Shown here: piece by piece, positions 20,465 to 29,300 of the stretch | Layout of the letters: each line of letters starts with the position of its first letter | Numbering within the stretch: position 1 is the first letter of the stretch | NCBI GenBank assembly: GCA_030347455.1 | Contig: JAQOSZ010000305.1 | Location: 1-64,000 of the forward strand | Direction: 5' to 3' | Length of the DNA stretch: 64,000 nt | Origin: Kentomonas sorsogonicus | Lineage: Eukaryota > Euglenozoa > Kinetoplastea > Trypanosomatida > Trypanosomatidae | Made by a program: the position numbers and the translations under genes | The notes under the pieces: generated by a model | What the model was told of the DNA's origin: nothing | The model's input: the letters and a program-made list of their open reading frames with translations, nothing else | The model's database searches: none

Positions 20465-20929
20465 TTTCCACAGACAGAATGTCAAGCATCAAGGCACATG
20501 TCTCGAGCATTGTATAAGAATGGGGTGTCATAGCATTCTGTGAAATCCGATTGGTTTTTGTTATTGTTGTTTGTTGCTAAACTATTGTCACTGGGAGGAG
20601 TATGCGCAGGGGTTGAGGTTTCCTTTTTTTGTGCCTTTTTGTTTTCTTTGACTCACTTTCAAGAAACATGTTTCTTCGGGAAAAAAAACTCTTGAAAAGG
20701 TGAAGATAAGGAAAACGCAGGGTCGAAAAAAAAAAGTGAAAAACAAGAAAAAGGAACGCGGGGATAACTTGGTTGAGAATTAAAAGAGAGTAGTATTTCG
20801 AAAAAAAAAAAGCTGCTGTCATATGACTGTTATCGTGAATTACTTCAAAAAGAGGGAAAAAAAAAACGAAAAAACGAGAAGCCGAGAAAACAGTGAGATA
20901 AGGAAGGCGGAAGGCAATACGAAAGAGAT

Positions 20930-20939
20930 NNNNNNNNNN
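20930..20939. other. Assembly gap (10 N)
   Basis: Ten unknown bases join unit offset 461 to unit offset 5751. At least about 5.29 kb of one unit is therefore missing, and any whole number of further 6.26 kb units may be missing too. Confidence 0.95.
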
Positions 20940-21154
20940 GGGTCGGCGAGAGGGACGAGGCCGTCGACGCACTTGCGGCCGACGAAGCAGGTGCGCGTGT
21001 GCGGCAGGAAGTGCTGGCGGTCAAGGCGGTAGTACTCCTCCAGGAAGTACGGAAACTCCGCGCACTGCATGAAGCGGTCGCCGGCGGCCTTGCCGTCAAG
21101 CGTCTGCAGCATCAGGCACCACACCTCCGGACGCTTCTCGTCTTCCTGCGGCAT
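20940..21154 (-). CDS. RibD-like reductase, copy 3 (partial, runs into gap)
   Basis: From the ATG at 21154 the protein reads MPQEDEKRPEVWCLMLQTL and continues in frame for about 71 codons to the gap. It lacks the extra base found in copies 1 and 2 and so shows what the intact N-terminus should be. RPEVWCLMLQTLDGK matches the first beta strand and loop typical of RibD C-terminal domains. The 3' part is in unassembled sequence. It is the first reductase copy in the direction of transcription and the best candidate for the functional one. Confidence 0.75.
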
Positions 21155-21359
21155 GCTTGACGAATGCTTTTGGTATTACAAAACAAAAAATATGCGGATA
21201 GAAACTTTTGCCACAAATGAGGGGAGAAAATCGCGTGTTGAGCTTGTTCTTGTTGTTTTCACGTTAACTAATCATAATCTTGAAAAATGAAGATGTCGCT
21301 TCCGTGTGGTACCGTGCGGAGAATGAGATAGAATGGATGATCAAAAAAGGAGAAGAAGA

Positions 21360-21395
<36 letters not shown>

Positions 21396-22048
21396 AGGCG
21401 TTCAGCGACAAGAATATAATAAAAAATAATAGAAAGGGGTTAAGAATTGAAGAGTGTTGAAAGAAGACAAAACTACTTGTATGTGCACAGTACAGCGGAG
21501 GGAACTTCGCAGCATCACAGTCGTTGTTTTGCAGCTATCATCCGCCAAAGCATCGGGACACCATGTACCGCATGTGCGAATCGGACTAGTTCGATGCTGG
21601 CATGCGATACAGCCCGATAATATCTTGGTGGTAGCCATTGCTGATGCACTACTGTACACGAGTATGTGATTACATGGGTCTTTCTGTGGTGAATAGGAAA
21701 CGTGGTGTTGAGAACAAGAAGCAAGAGATGAGTATTTTTCTTTTGGCTTTTTTTTTCACTATAAACATTGGCGTTGTTCCTGTTATTCTCTGTTGTCACA
21801 ACGACTTTTGAGGTTCCTTACCGCTGGGAGAGGCAAACAAGTAAACCGAAAGTTATATGTGTACTTGCAATCGTGAAAAAAAAAAAAGAATTGATGGGAG
21901 GAGAAGGATCGAGGAATGGAAAATGAAGAGAGAATTTTTGAAAAAGAATGACGAAGAACGTGAAGAACGTGAAAAACGTGAAAAACTGGAAAAGCAACGG
22001 TGTGGAATGGCTCCCACGTAGGCGTTGCGTCTTTTCCGGTCGGCGGAA
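21155..22048. other. Intergenic right of the array
   Basis: The first 240 bases belong to the repeat unit's upstream flank and its GA run. After about 21392 the sequence is unique and shows no supported gene. Purine-rich tracts near 21880-21990, including tandem copies of GTGAAGAAC-like words, read as pyrimidine tracts on the minus strand. Confidence 0.5.
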
Positions 22049-23551
22049 CTACTCAGCGAGCAGCGCTTTGATGTGCATATCTGCCAAAGTCATCACATCT
22101 TCCATGCTCTCTGGAAGGGTGTCGTTCTTTTTGAGATGCATCAGGAGGTTGCTGAGACGTTCGGTGTCTCCCTCCAAGGCCCCCCGCATGTGCTTGAAGA
22201 CCTCATTATTAGCAACGAAGAATTCGTGTATGTAGCAGCGCTGCAAGACAGCCCGGGCGCGCACAAGAAGGTCACGAAGCTTGTTGTACTTGTTTTCGGC
22301 CTGCACGTGGGAGCAACCCGCCTCCTCAAAGTACAAGACAATAGTAGAGTGCATGTAGTCGAGGTCACGCCACTCGTACTTGGCACTGTCCTCGTGAGCT
22401 TGTACGCGCGCAAGACAGTAGGAAAAGTGAGTAGGCTCTGATCCAGTCTCCGTGTACGACGACTTCTTGGGAGAGTACGGGCACGTAAAGGTATTTTCCT
22501 TGGTATGTTCCGCCCACTCCGACAGGCACGTCCAGCAGAACTCGTGTCCGCAGCGGCACTTCATGTGATTGCATCCTTGGTTCTTCTCGATAGACTCGTT
22601 GCAGCAGGGGCACTTTTTCGTGTGACCCTGAATAAAAGCAATGTTAGCTCCGCCGTCGTCCATCTTCACTTGCCACTCTCGCAGCTCCGCGCATGTGCAC
22701 GGCGCGTGGTCCTCCATCCCACAGTGGGAGCAAACCGGCTTGTGGCACTGCATGCATTCGACGAAGCTGTTGTTGGACAGTTGAGACGGCGGCACCAGCA
22801 TGATGCAGAAGTCGCAGTTCGGGCACCGCACAAGGGACGCGGTCCGTTTGATAAAGTCACCCAAGTAGCTCTTGAGCCAGCTTCTATAGGTGTCGGTGCT
22901 GGGTGCCAGATCACTGAGGAGGGTGAAGTTAACCACTGTATGGCACTTTGTACTGGCGAAGCACCGAAAATATACGAGGCCTTGTCGAGATCGCTGCTCC
23001 TCAATTTGCATTCTCCAGCACGAGTCACAGATTTGGTGATCCACAGGGCAAGTGTCTGGCCTACGAAGCGTCGAAGCAGCAAAACTACAACAGCAGATAC
23101 AGCACTCGGTTGTGTCAGATGTGTCAGAGCACCCCCACTCCCACTTTGTCGCTTCCAGCTCCCCCTCATGCTGAGAGAGGAAAGCGGAGCCTGCTTCGTC
23201 GGTGAGGAGCGCCGCGGTTGCATCGTCGACCGACCACTGGTGTTGGCGTAGCCACAATAGAGCTGCTGACGGAGGCAAATTGACAGCCGACGACACCTGC
23301 TGCGCTCGCCGCGTCATCTCCTGCAGGATCTCTTCCGCGGACACCCGACGAATACGGTCGTCTGTGAAGAGGCTGGACTCGCGGGTTGTCGCCTCAAACT
23401 TGCTGGGGCTCCCATTATTCAGATGTGCCGACGGCTCAGCATCACTTCTGACCACGCACGTCACCACGTTTGGGGAAGTATCATAGGCGTAAGAGTCGTA
23501 GTCATCGTAGTCATCGGCGTAATAGTCGTCGTAGTAATCTGTTTGGCTCAT
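22049..23551 (-). CDS. Ariadne-type RBR E3 ubiquitin ligase
   Basis: 500 residues from the ATG at 23551. An acidic, Tyr/Asp-rich N-terminus (DDYYADDYDDYD) and a UBA-like region (about 70-120) precede the RING1-IBR-RING2 module. RING1 begins at ECCICCCSF (about 149) and continues through CPVDHQICDSCW. The IBR runs over about 240-290 (CPNCDFC, CMQCHKPVCSHC). RING2 is CPCCNESIEKNQGCNHMKC (about 314-332) followed by CGHEFCWTC. The cysteine in GCNHMKC, about residue 327, aligns with the catalytic cysteine of HHARI that carries ubiquitin as a thioester. A helical C-terminal Ariadne-like region follows. It should transfer ubiquitin from an E2 to substrates, perhaps with cullin ligases as in other eukaryotes. 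Confidence 0.93.
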   Translation of the reverse strand: MSQTDYYDDYYADDYDDYDSYAYDTSPNVVTCVVRSDAEPSAHLNNGSPSKFEATTRESSLFTDDRIRRVSAEEILQEMTRRAQQVSSAVNLPPSAALLWLRQHQWSVDDATAALLTDEAGSAFLSQHEGELEATKWEWGCSDTSDTTECCICCCSFAASTLRRPDTCPVDHQICDSCWRMQIEEQRSRQGLVYFRCFASTKCHTVVNFTLLSDLAPSTDTYRSWLKSYLGDFIKRTASLVRCPNCDFCIMLVPPSQLSNNSFVECMQCHKPVCSHCGMEDHAPCTCAELREWQVKMDDGGANIAFIQGHTKKCPCCNESIEKNQGCNHMKCRCGHEFCWTCLSEWAEHTKENTFTCPYSPKKSSYTETGSEPTHFSYCLARVQAHEDSAKYEWRDLDYMHSTIVLYFEEAGCSHVQAENKYNKLRDLLVRARAVLQRCYIHEFFVANNEVFKHMRGALEGDTERLSNLLMHLKKNDTLPESMEDVMTLADMHIKALLAE

Positions 23552-24022
23552 TGGAAGAAAGGGGAGGGGAAATGAAGAATGACTAAATAAAAAGAAAAAA
23601 AAGAGACAGGGAGGAAAGAGAAAGTTGTAGTCAATGATGCGCAGCAGGGGTAAAGAAAAGATGAGGAATTAGGTTTGCTCAATATGGTGTCATACGTGTC
23701 GGTACTATAATTTTGTAGTTTGTTAGGGTGGAACTTCAAAGAGAGACAGGAAGAGGGTAGAAGTGGAGAGATGCCAACTAAACAAGCACATCAAACCTAT
23801 GACATGAGAAAGTCATCAGAAAACGCGATCGAGGAGAATGTAATTAAAAAATAAAAAAGACAAGGGGAGACAAGCACAGGTCCACACATGCACACATACG
23901 CTCTGAGAAGGACAAGCGGAGAGAGGGGGAAAGAGAGTCGTAAAAGATACATGCGGATGCGTACCGGTGAGAATTATACCTATCATCCTTCAAGATGTAC
24001 AAAGACTTCTACTGTGTACACT

Positions 24023-24053
<31 letters not shown>

Positions 24054-24226
24054 GGCGGGCTTGTACAAAATGAAATTAGTGCATTTTTGCTTGAACACGT
24101 GCGAAGGCTCTTCACTAGTCAAGTCTAGGCGTTATATAGTAGCAGTTACTCCTCAAGAGCAAGCAGAGAGGAAGAGGAGGGGGGGGGGGTGAGTGCGAAA
24201 ACGATATAGAATGAAAGGTTTCTCTT
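23552..24226. other. Intergenic with long G runs
   Basis: No supported gene. A GT repeat followed by 19 G at 24037-24055, and 11 G at 24179-24189, are C runs in the minus-strand transcript. With the purine-rich stretch at 23555-23635 they probably form pyrimidine tracts for processing between the phosphodiesterase and RBR mRNAs. Confidence 0.5.
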
Positions 24227-25768
24227 TTACTCACGTGCTGCGCGGTGAGGAAGCTCTAAGGATGACTCAAGATCGATGGCATATGTCGGAGCTCCTTGTG
24301 TGGTTGCCATCTCGACAGCATCATCTATCACCAAGGGACCTTCTGTATCTGTGCGTCGTTTGTCCGGAATGACGAGCGAAGCGGGGCCAGCGAGCACAGC
24401 AGCGAGAAAACAGCCACACATGAACACCAGCACTTTCGCCCCTGTTGAGTTCCGCGAGATTTCCAGGCCACCCTTAATGGGGTTCAGTGTGCAGTTCTTG
24501 ATGCTGTCGTACGTGGTGTCCGTCATGGAGCACACCACCAACAGGCGGCAAAACGTGTCGCACGTGTTAGACGGAAATACCGCGAGGTAGGCACCCTCGC
24601 CTCCACGCATTTGCAGATAGTTCTCCCACGCGGTATCGTCGGTGAGCAAAGACTTGACCTGTGTCTGTACATGATTAGCGTTGGAGAACCCCTGGAAGAG
24701 CGAAAAGACTTCCTTACTCGACCGGCCCACGCCCCATTGCTCGCTGGTGGTGTTGTAGAAGTGCTGTCTCATGTCCTCCAGCGTCCAACTTGGTGTAAAG
24801 TAGGCTTCGACAAACGAAGGGGTGTTTCCAAAAATAGGACTGATAGATGGCAGCGTGACGAGTGGTGACGTTATGCCATCCGCCGCAACGACTGAGAACA
24901 TGTGGGTGTGGCCGTACACTTGGAGCACCACTACCTTAGTGTAGCGCTTGATGATGGAGAAGTAGCGAGATTGATAAGAAGACTTCCAGTACATGTCGTC
25001 AGGCTCTGACCTGAACTCTCCACGGCGAGCAATACCATAAACGTTAGGGATTGGGGGTATGTGGCCGACAACCAGCGCCTTTTTACTATTCTTTTCTGCA
25101 TACGCCAGCTCCTGTTCGAGAAACTGGAATTGACCACATGGGTCGTCGTCGCTCTCAGGGACGGAAGGAAAGATAGAGTGGGACCACACAAGGGAATGCA
25201 GCACAATCATGACGAGCTGATCGGTGCGCTTCGAATAGTAGCCGCATCGCGACATCGTGTTAGACTCCTCTAATGATAGAATACCGGAAGTGTGGAGTGC
25301 TGTGGCCTGATCCGCCAGTCGCGTTAGCGCCGCGTCTGACGTCCAATCGAACCCGTAGTTTGGGTACACATCATCGTTTCCTAGGCTGCCGACATGACAT
25401 CCCTTTTCAACGTTTGTACAGTTAGCGGAACTCAAGAGCAGAGGAGACAACAGGTCAAATATCACTGTCGAGTTCAAATCCTTGGGCTCAAAGTCGTGCC
25501 TCTGCCAGTCACCAGCGTACACGGTGTACGTATTGCCAAGCTCAGCAATACGACCAAAGGCTGAAGTGGCCAAATCTAGGGGAGAATCACATCCCTTCTC
25601 GCCCATCGCAAGCGATGTCGTAGCGGTGCATCTGTACGCAGAGCGCGTCCCATATAGTGGATCGAGGTGGATATCGGAAATGAGATTAACTGTCGTGCCA
25701 CCGCCACCGCTACCACACACGGCCAAGAAAAGAGCGATAAATAACAGCGTGGAGGTAGAACAAGGCAT
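24227..25768 (-). CDS. Acid-sphingomyelinase-like phosphodiesterase (secreted or membrane-bound)
   Basis: 513 residues from the ATG at 25768. A hydrophobic signal peptide (STLLFIALFLAVCGS) starts the protein. The calcineurin-like metallophosphoesterase motifs appear in order: SDIHLDP (about 31-37), YAGDWQRHD (about 84-92, the GD motif), GNDD (about 130, in place of the usual GNHE/GNHD), VVGHIPP, and YGHTH. Several Asn-X-Ser/Thr sites and many cysteines fit a secreted or lysosomal protein of the SMPDL type. A hydrophobic segment near residues 450-475 (VLVFMCGCFLAAVLAG) precedes a cytosolic-looking tail, suggesting type I membrane anchoring. The substrate could be sphingomyelin, as in acid sphingomyelinase, or nucleotides, as in SMPDL3A. 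Confidence 0.88.
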   Translation of the reverse strand: MPCSTSTLLFIALFLAVCGSGGGGTTVNLISDIHLDPLYGTRSAYRCTATTSLAMGEKGCDSPLDLATSAFGRIAELGNTYTVYAGDWQRHDFEPKDLNSTVIFDLLSPLLLSSANCTNVEKGCHVGSLGNDDVYPNYGFDWTSDAALTRLADQATALHTSGILSLEESNTMSRCGYYSKRTDQLVMIVLHSLVWSHSIFPSVPESDDDPCGQFQFLEQELAYAEKNSKKALVVGHIPPIPNVYGIARRGEFRSEPDDMYWKSSYQSRYFSIIKRYTKVVVLQVYGHTHMFSVVAADGITSPLVTLPSISPIFGNTPSFVEAYFTPSWTLEDMRQHFYNTTSEQWGVGRSSKEVFSLFQGFSNANHVQTQVKSLLTDDTAWENYLQMRGGEGAYLAVFPSNTCDTFCRLLVVCSMTDTTYDSIKNCTLNPIKGGLEISRNSTGAKVLVFMCGCFLAAVLAGPASLVIPDKRRTDTEGPLVIDDAVEMATTQGAPTYAIDLESSLELPHRAARE

Positions 25769-26292
25769 TGGAATTGCCTTTAGCGCACGTTTAGTTGTTG
25801 GTGGTACTGTAGCGGAAGCTGAGGACTGCAGAGAAAACGGAGCAGGAAAGACACTGCAGGATTGAACGACTCAGTATAAAATACGTATTGGAAAAGAGGG
25901 AGACGGAATGTAATGGATGAGAACAAAATAATAATAATAACAAAGAATCAAAGAGGAATACATTTCAGGCAAGGGAGAGGCAAAAAGTTGGCATTCCTTC
26001 TTCTAAATATGGTTTCTTCTCATCGGAATACAGGTTCCACATAGCGTGGTTCACAACACCGTAGCAGATGTATCGCTTTGAGACTCTGTGCACCTCATGA
26101 GCACAATGCGCACACTACAAGATGAGGAGGGAGAGCGCGCACGCGCGCGCGCGCGAGAGAGAGAGAGAGATAATCTTGTATATTACGTTGGAAAAGTGTC
26201 GAGGGAAGCAACAGAAACAAAAGTGGTGTACTAGCACTAAGCAGCACAGCTACAGTTTCGTTGTTGTAGATGTTGTAGTTGTGGTAAGCGGA
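25769..26292. other. Intergenic
   Basis: No supported gene. Contains an alternating CG/GA simple repeat near 26138-26170. Confidence 0.5.
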
Positions 26293-27927
26293 CTAGGTGC
26301 GATACGTCATGTCACTGGCCTTGTTCACGTTACGCATACGCAACGACGACGCGGCAGCGGCCTCCCACAAGTCACAAGTGAAATGGTGTTCTTCACAGAT
26401 ACGGGTGATAGTATTGATGTTGTCGATGTCCAACTCGTCCAAGTAGGTGGATGCCTTCTCCGCCATTACAAAGTAAAAATTCAGATCACGCACTTTAGCA
26501 TCGAGATTTTCAAAGTGCTGTAGACTGCCGTCGTACTTGAGATAATGATACGCATTCATGGTTGACACAAAGTATTCCCCGCGCGTCAGCAAGTCCACAT
26601 TTTGGATTAGAATAGGTACAAAGCTAACAAGGAGGTTTGCCGTTGCGTCTGTAAATAGTTGGCTTTCAATAATGGCTGAGCACAGTAGCGGTATTCGCTC
26701 GAGGCGCACAGTAAAAGTATCACCTTCGTGCGACGAATGCGGAGATGGTCGTTCGACCAAAACAGACATGGTATCAAGACGTGAAAAAAGACCCACACAC
26801 TCGGAAGTGACGCTGGATAACAGATGTGAGGGAATGAGCCCGCTGGTTGGCACAGATAGATTTTCATTAGAGCTGTAGATGCTATTTCTCTGTCGTCTCG
26901 CTGTGCAGAGCTTGAGTACTTGGAAGCACTCTGACACAGAGAGGGAGCAGAGAAGTCCTTGATTCCCGTTGGGCGGCGGAGCCAAGAGACGCTCGAGACA
27001 GTATACTTCCGCTGACACCATCTGCGCGCCTCGTCCCCCAGATGACGGCCGGCCGCCCTCTACTGAAAGATTAATGGGCCCTGTTTCGGCACGCAGAAGC
27101 ATCACCCACTTGAACACAGCATAAATATGGCCGGCGCGAAGAGTGTCTCGCTCCAGCATATGCAGCAGAAGCAGAGCTTTGATGCACGACGTAAACGAGG
27201 ACAATGCACCGCTCGAGTGCGCGAAAAAGTACCTTCGGCGAGGTGGGTTATCACCAGTCTGCCTAGTCACATGTGTAAGAAAAGTGAACCGTTGAATAAT
27301 GTAGAATAAATCGCGCGCGGTATAGAATAGTAGTGAGCAATCGAGACGTGCAGCTCCATAAGCAAAGAAGTCGTCAAAAGTAACAAGTCTCGTGTGGCTG
27401 AGAAGAGACTGCGCACTGTTGTGTAAAAACCGCTCGACGAATACTACCTCGGTACTTTTATTATTCCGAATCTCTCGCTCCTTTGCGAACAAGGTGCTGT
27501 GTAGCTTTTTCACCGTCTCACTAAAGTCGCGCACCCGCTTGGTGGTTGTCGCGACATCATGGTCCTGAATGAGGCGTTTCATTTTACAACGCGCCACAAG
27601 GAAAACCTTTTCTGTCATTACGTCTGTAGGCATCTCAGCTGGTCTTTCCGGCTCGCGTCGTTGCCGCTCCAGTGGTCGTTGACCGGCGCTGTTTGCCTGG
27701 GGGGCACCGGAGGCATTTCTTCGCGAAGGTGGAGACAAGCTGTGCTCGTCCAAATCATCCAAAGAGAGGGGTGACTCCATCGTGCCACCGGCCGTTGCCC
27801 CTCCTTGGTACGTGCCGGTAAACGGAGCATTCAGGCCCCGTAAATACGCCGAAAACGCAGCCTGCTTCGAGACCGATGGCCCTTGGCCGGGTTTGGGGCG
27901 GCAGCCAAAAAGCCTCGAGCGACGCAT
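26293..27927 (-). CDS. Conserved-looking protein of unknown function, 544 residues
   Basis: The frame starts at the ATG at 27927, beside the divergent switch region, and would be the first gene of the leftward transcription unit. The first about 105 residues are basic and rich in Pro, Ser, Gly and Arg, as in a disordered or targeting region. Residues about 105-544 are helical with regular hydrophobic spacing and no cysteine clusters, membrane segments or nucleotide-binding motifs. I do not recognise it. Length, steady codon use and lack of low complexity in the C-terminal four fifths support a real gene. Confidence 0.7.
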   Translation of the reverse strand: MRRSRLFGCRPKPGQGPSVSKQAAFSAYLRGLNAPFTGTYQGGATAGGTMESPLSLDDLDEHSLSPPSRRNASGAPQANSAGQRPLERQRREPERPAEMPTDVMTEKVFLVARCKMKRLIQDHDVATTTKRVRDFSETVKKLHSTLFAKEREIRNNKSTEVVFVERFLHNSAQSLLSHTRLVTFDDFFAYGAARLDCSLLFYTARDLFYIIQRFTFLTHVTRQTGDNPPRRRYFFAHSSGALSSFTSCIKALLLLHMLERDTLRAGHIYAVFKWVMLLRAETGPINLSVEGGRPSSGGRGAQMVSAEVYCLERLLAPPPNGNQGLLCSLSVSECFQVLKLCTARRQRNSIYSSNENLSVPTSGLIPSHLLSSVTSECVGLFSRLDTMSVLVERPSPHSSHEGDTFTVRLERIPLLCSAIIESQLFTDATANLLVSFVPILIQNVDLLTRGEYFVSTMNAYHYLKYDGSLQHFENLDAKVRDLNFYFVMAEKASTYLDELDIDNINTITRICEEHHFTCDLWEAAAASSLRMRNVNKASDMTYRT

Positions 27928-28382
27928 GAGACGCCGTAGCGGGGGAAAGGGATAATTTTAGGCTAGGCGAGCTGGATTTGTTTTGTGGCTTCGGGAAAGG
28001 GCGCGGGGGGGGGGGGGCGTGGTCGTGAGGCACATGTGGGGGGGGGGGGGGGGGGGGGGGGGGCGGCCGGCGGAAGGGTGGGCTGGCCAACCCGCACCCC
28101 CGCCCCAGGGCCCTCCCCCCGACAGAGGGAGGGCCGCCACCGGCGGGCGTGCAAAACCCCGGCCGCCCGCGCCCCCCTCCGTGGCCCTCACGAACCTTCG
28201 CCAGCGGGGGAAGACCGCCACCCAACCTGCCCAAAGCAACAACAGGAAAAAAAAGCAGAACATGCCTTATCACCATGTCTTTCTCCTCCCTTAACTTTGC
28301 ACCATTCCCCACCAAGATAGGAAGAGAACTAGGAAAAAAGCAATAACTTATCAATACCGTATTATCTAGTAAATCTATTAAC
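27928..28382. promoter_or_regulatory. Divergent strand-switch region, probable RNA polymerase II start region
   Basis: All supported genes to the left are on the minus strand and all to the right on the plus strand, so this 455-base stretch separates two divergent transcription units. It holds runs of 13 G (28005-28017) and 26 G (28038-28063), followed by GC-rich sequence with C runs (about 28095-28190). In T. brucei, G runs, variant histones and open chromatin mark polymerase II start regions at such places. No TATA-like promoter is expected or seen. Confidence 0.8.
28281..28316 (+). promoter_or_regulatory. Probable trans-splice acceptor of the gamma-CA-like gene
   Basis: A pyrimidine-rich stretch (TCTCCTCCC, then ATTCCCC) followed by AG at 28315-28316, about 66 bases before the start codon at 28383. 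Confidence 0.5.
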
Positions 28383-29300
28383 ATGTTCCGTAATCGCGTT
28401 CTGCGCGACGTAACCTCCAGGGCGTCGAACAAGAAGGATGTGCCAGACTGGGCTATCAAGAAGCCAAGCTTCCTTGAGAAGCAGTTGACGGGCCTGTCCG
28501 GAAAGCTCCTGCGTCTTGCCACTAGCACCATCAACCTCAGCGATAAACTCATGGGCGTTCAGCCCAAGGAGGCGCTGTACACTGTCCCTCGCCTTCTCCG
28601 CGTCAACGGCAAGCGTCCGACGGTAAAGGATAACTGCTTCATCGCCCCGAGCGCTCTTCTGACTGGCGACGTGCGGGTTGGTCGCAAGAATTACATTGGG
28701 TACAATGCCATCATCCGCGCCGAGGAGAGCGAGACTATTTTTCTGGGTGAGAGCTGCAATGTCCAGGAGAAGGCAGTCATCACCGGCAACACGACCATCG
28801 GTAAATGGGCCACCATCGAGCCAATGGCAATTGTGGAGTCCGCTGACATCGCCTCCAGCTCGTTTGTTGGGGCGAGCGCTATTGTGATGCGAGGCGCGCG
28901 GATGGAGTCGGGCTCGATGCTGTGTGCTGCTAGCGTTCTCCAGTCTGGCGCCGTCATCCCGTCTGGCGAGATGTGGTCGGGCAACCCTGCTGAGAAGATT
29001 GGTGAGCTGACCGACAAGGAAAAGGAAGATATTGTCAAGGCCGCCAAGCACATGGTGCTGCTCGCCATCGAGCACCACGACTCGTGGGAGATCACCTGGG
29101 AGGAGCTGGAAAATCAGCGCACTGCACGCGAGCAGTTTGCCCGTATCCACGAAAACAACAAGGAGGTTAGAGTGAAGGCATTCTACATCCGCGAGCCTCC
29201 GCGCCCCACCAAGCGTAAGATGGGTCGCCTCACGCCCAAGGAAATTGTCGACGGAGGCGAGAACAAACCTCCGGAAATGGGAAGCTTCCTGAACTATTAG
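28383..29300 (+). CDS. Gamma-carbonic-anhydrase-like protein, mitochondrial
   Basis: 305 residues from the ATG at 28383. The basic N-terminus (MFRNRVLRDVTSRASNKKD) looks like a mitochondrial targeting signal. Residues about 75-200 are a left-handed beta-helix of hexapeptide repeats (FIAPSALLTGDVRVG, NYIGYNAIIR, VFVGAS-like turns), closed by VIPSGEMWSGNPAEKIG and a C-terminal helix, the standard gamma-CA layout. Relatives are subunits of mitochondrial complex I in plants and many protists. The three zinc-binding histidines seem replaced: VIT stands for the usual VxH, and TIEPMAIVE for the HxxxxH stretch. It is thus probably a structural, non-catalytic member. It is the first gene of the rightward unit. 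C-terminal about 60 residues are an extension. Confidence 0.87.
   Translation: MFRNRVLRDVTSRASNKKDVPDWAIKKPSFLEKQLTGLSGKLLRLATSTINLSDKLMGVQPKEALYTVPRLLRVNGKRPTVKDNCFIAPSALLTGDVRVGRKNYIGYNAIIRAEESETIFLGESCNVQEKAVITGNTTIGKWATIEPMAIVESADIASSSFVGASAIVMRGARMESGSMLCAASVLQSGAVIPSGEMWSGNPAEKIGELTDKEKEDIVKAAKHMVLLAIEHHDSWEITWEELENQRTAREQFARIHENNKEVRVKAFYIREPPRPTKRKMGRLTPKEIVDGGENKPPEMGSFLNY

Larger units (their letters stand above)
14213..20467. repeat. Tandem array unit 2 (about 6.26 kb)
   Basis: Second full unit, same orientation and gene order as unit 1, ending before the third occurrence of the unit start at 20468. Differences from unit 1 are scattered substitutions and homopolymer length changes, with a cluster of changes in the zinc-ribbon gene. 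Confidence 0.92.
20468..21392. repeat. Tandem array unit 3, both ends only, with internal gap
   Basis: 20468-20929 matches the first 462 bases of units 1 and 2. After the gap, 20940 onward matches unit 2 from 19964 to its end, more diverged than units 1 and 2 are from each other. The array ends in a GA run at 21362-21392, after which the sequence is unique. Confidence 0.88.
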
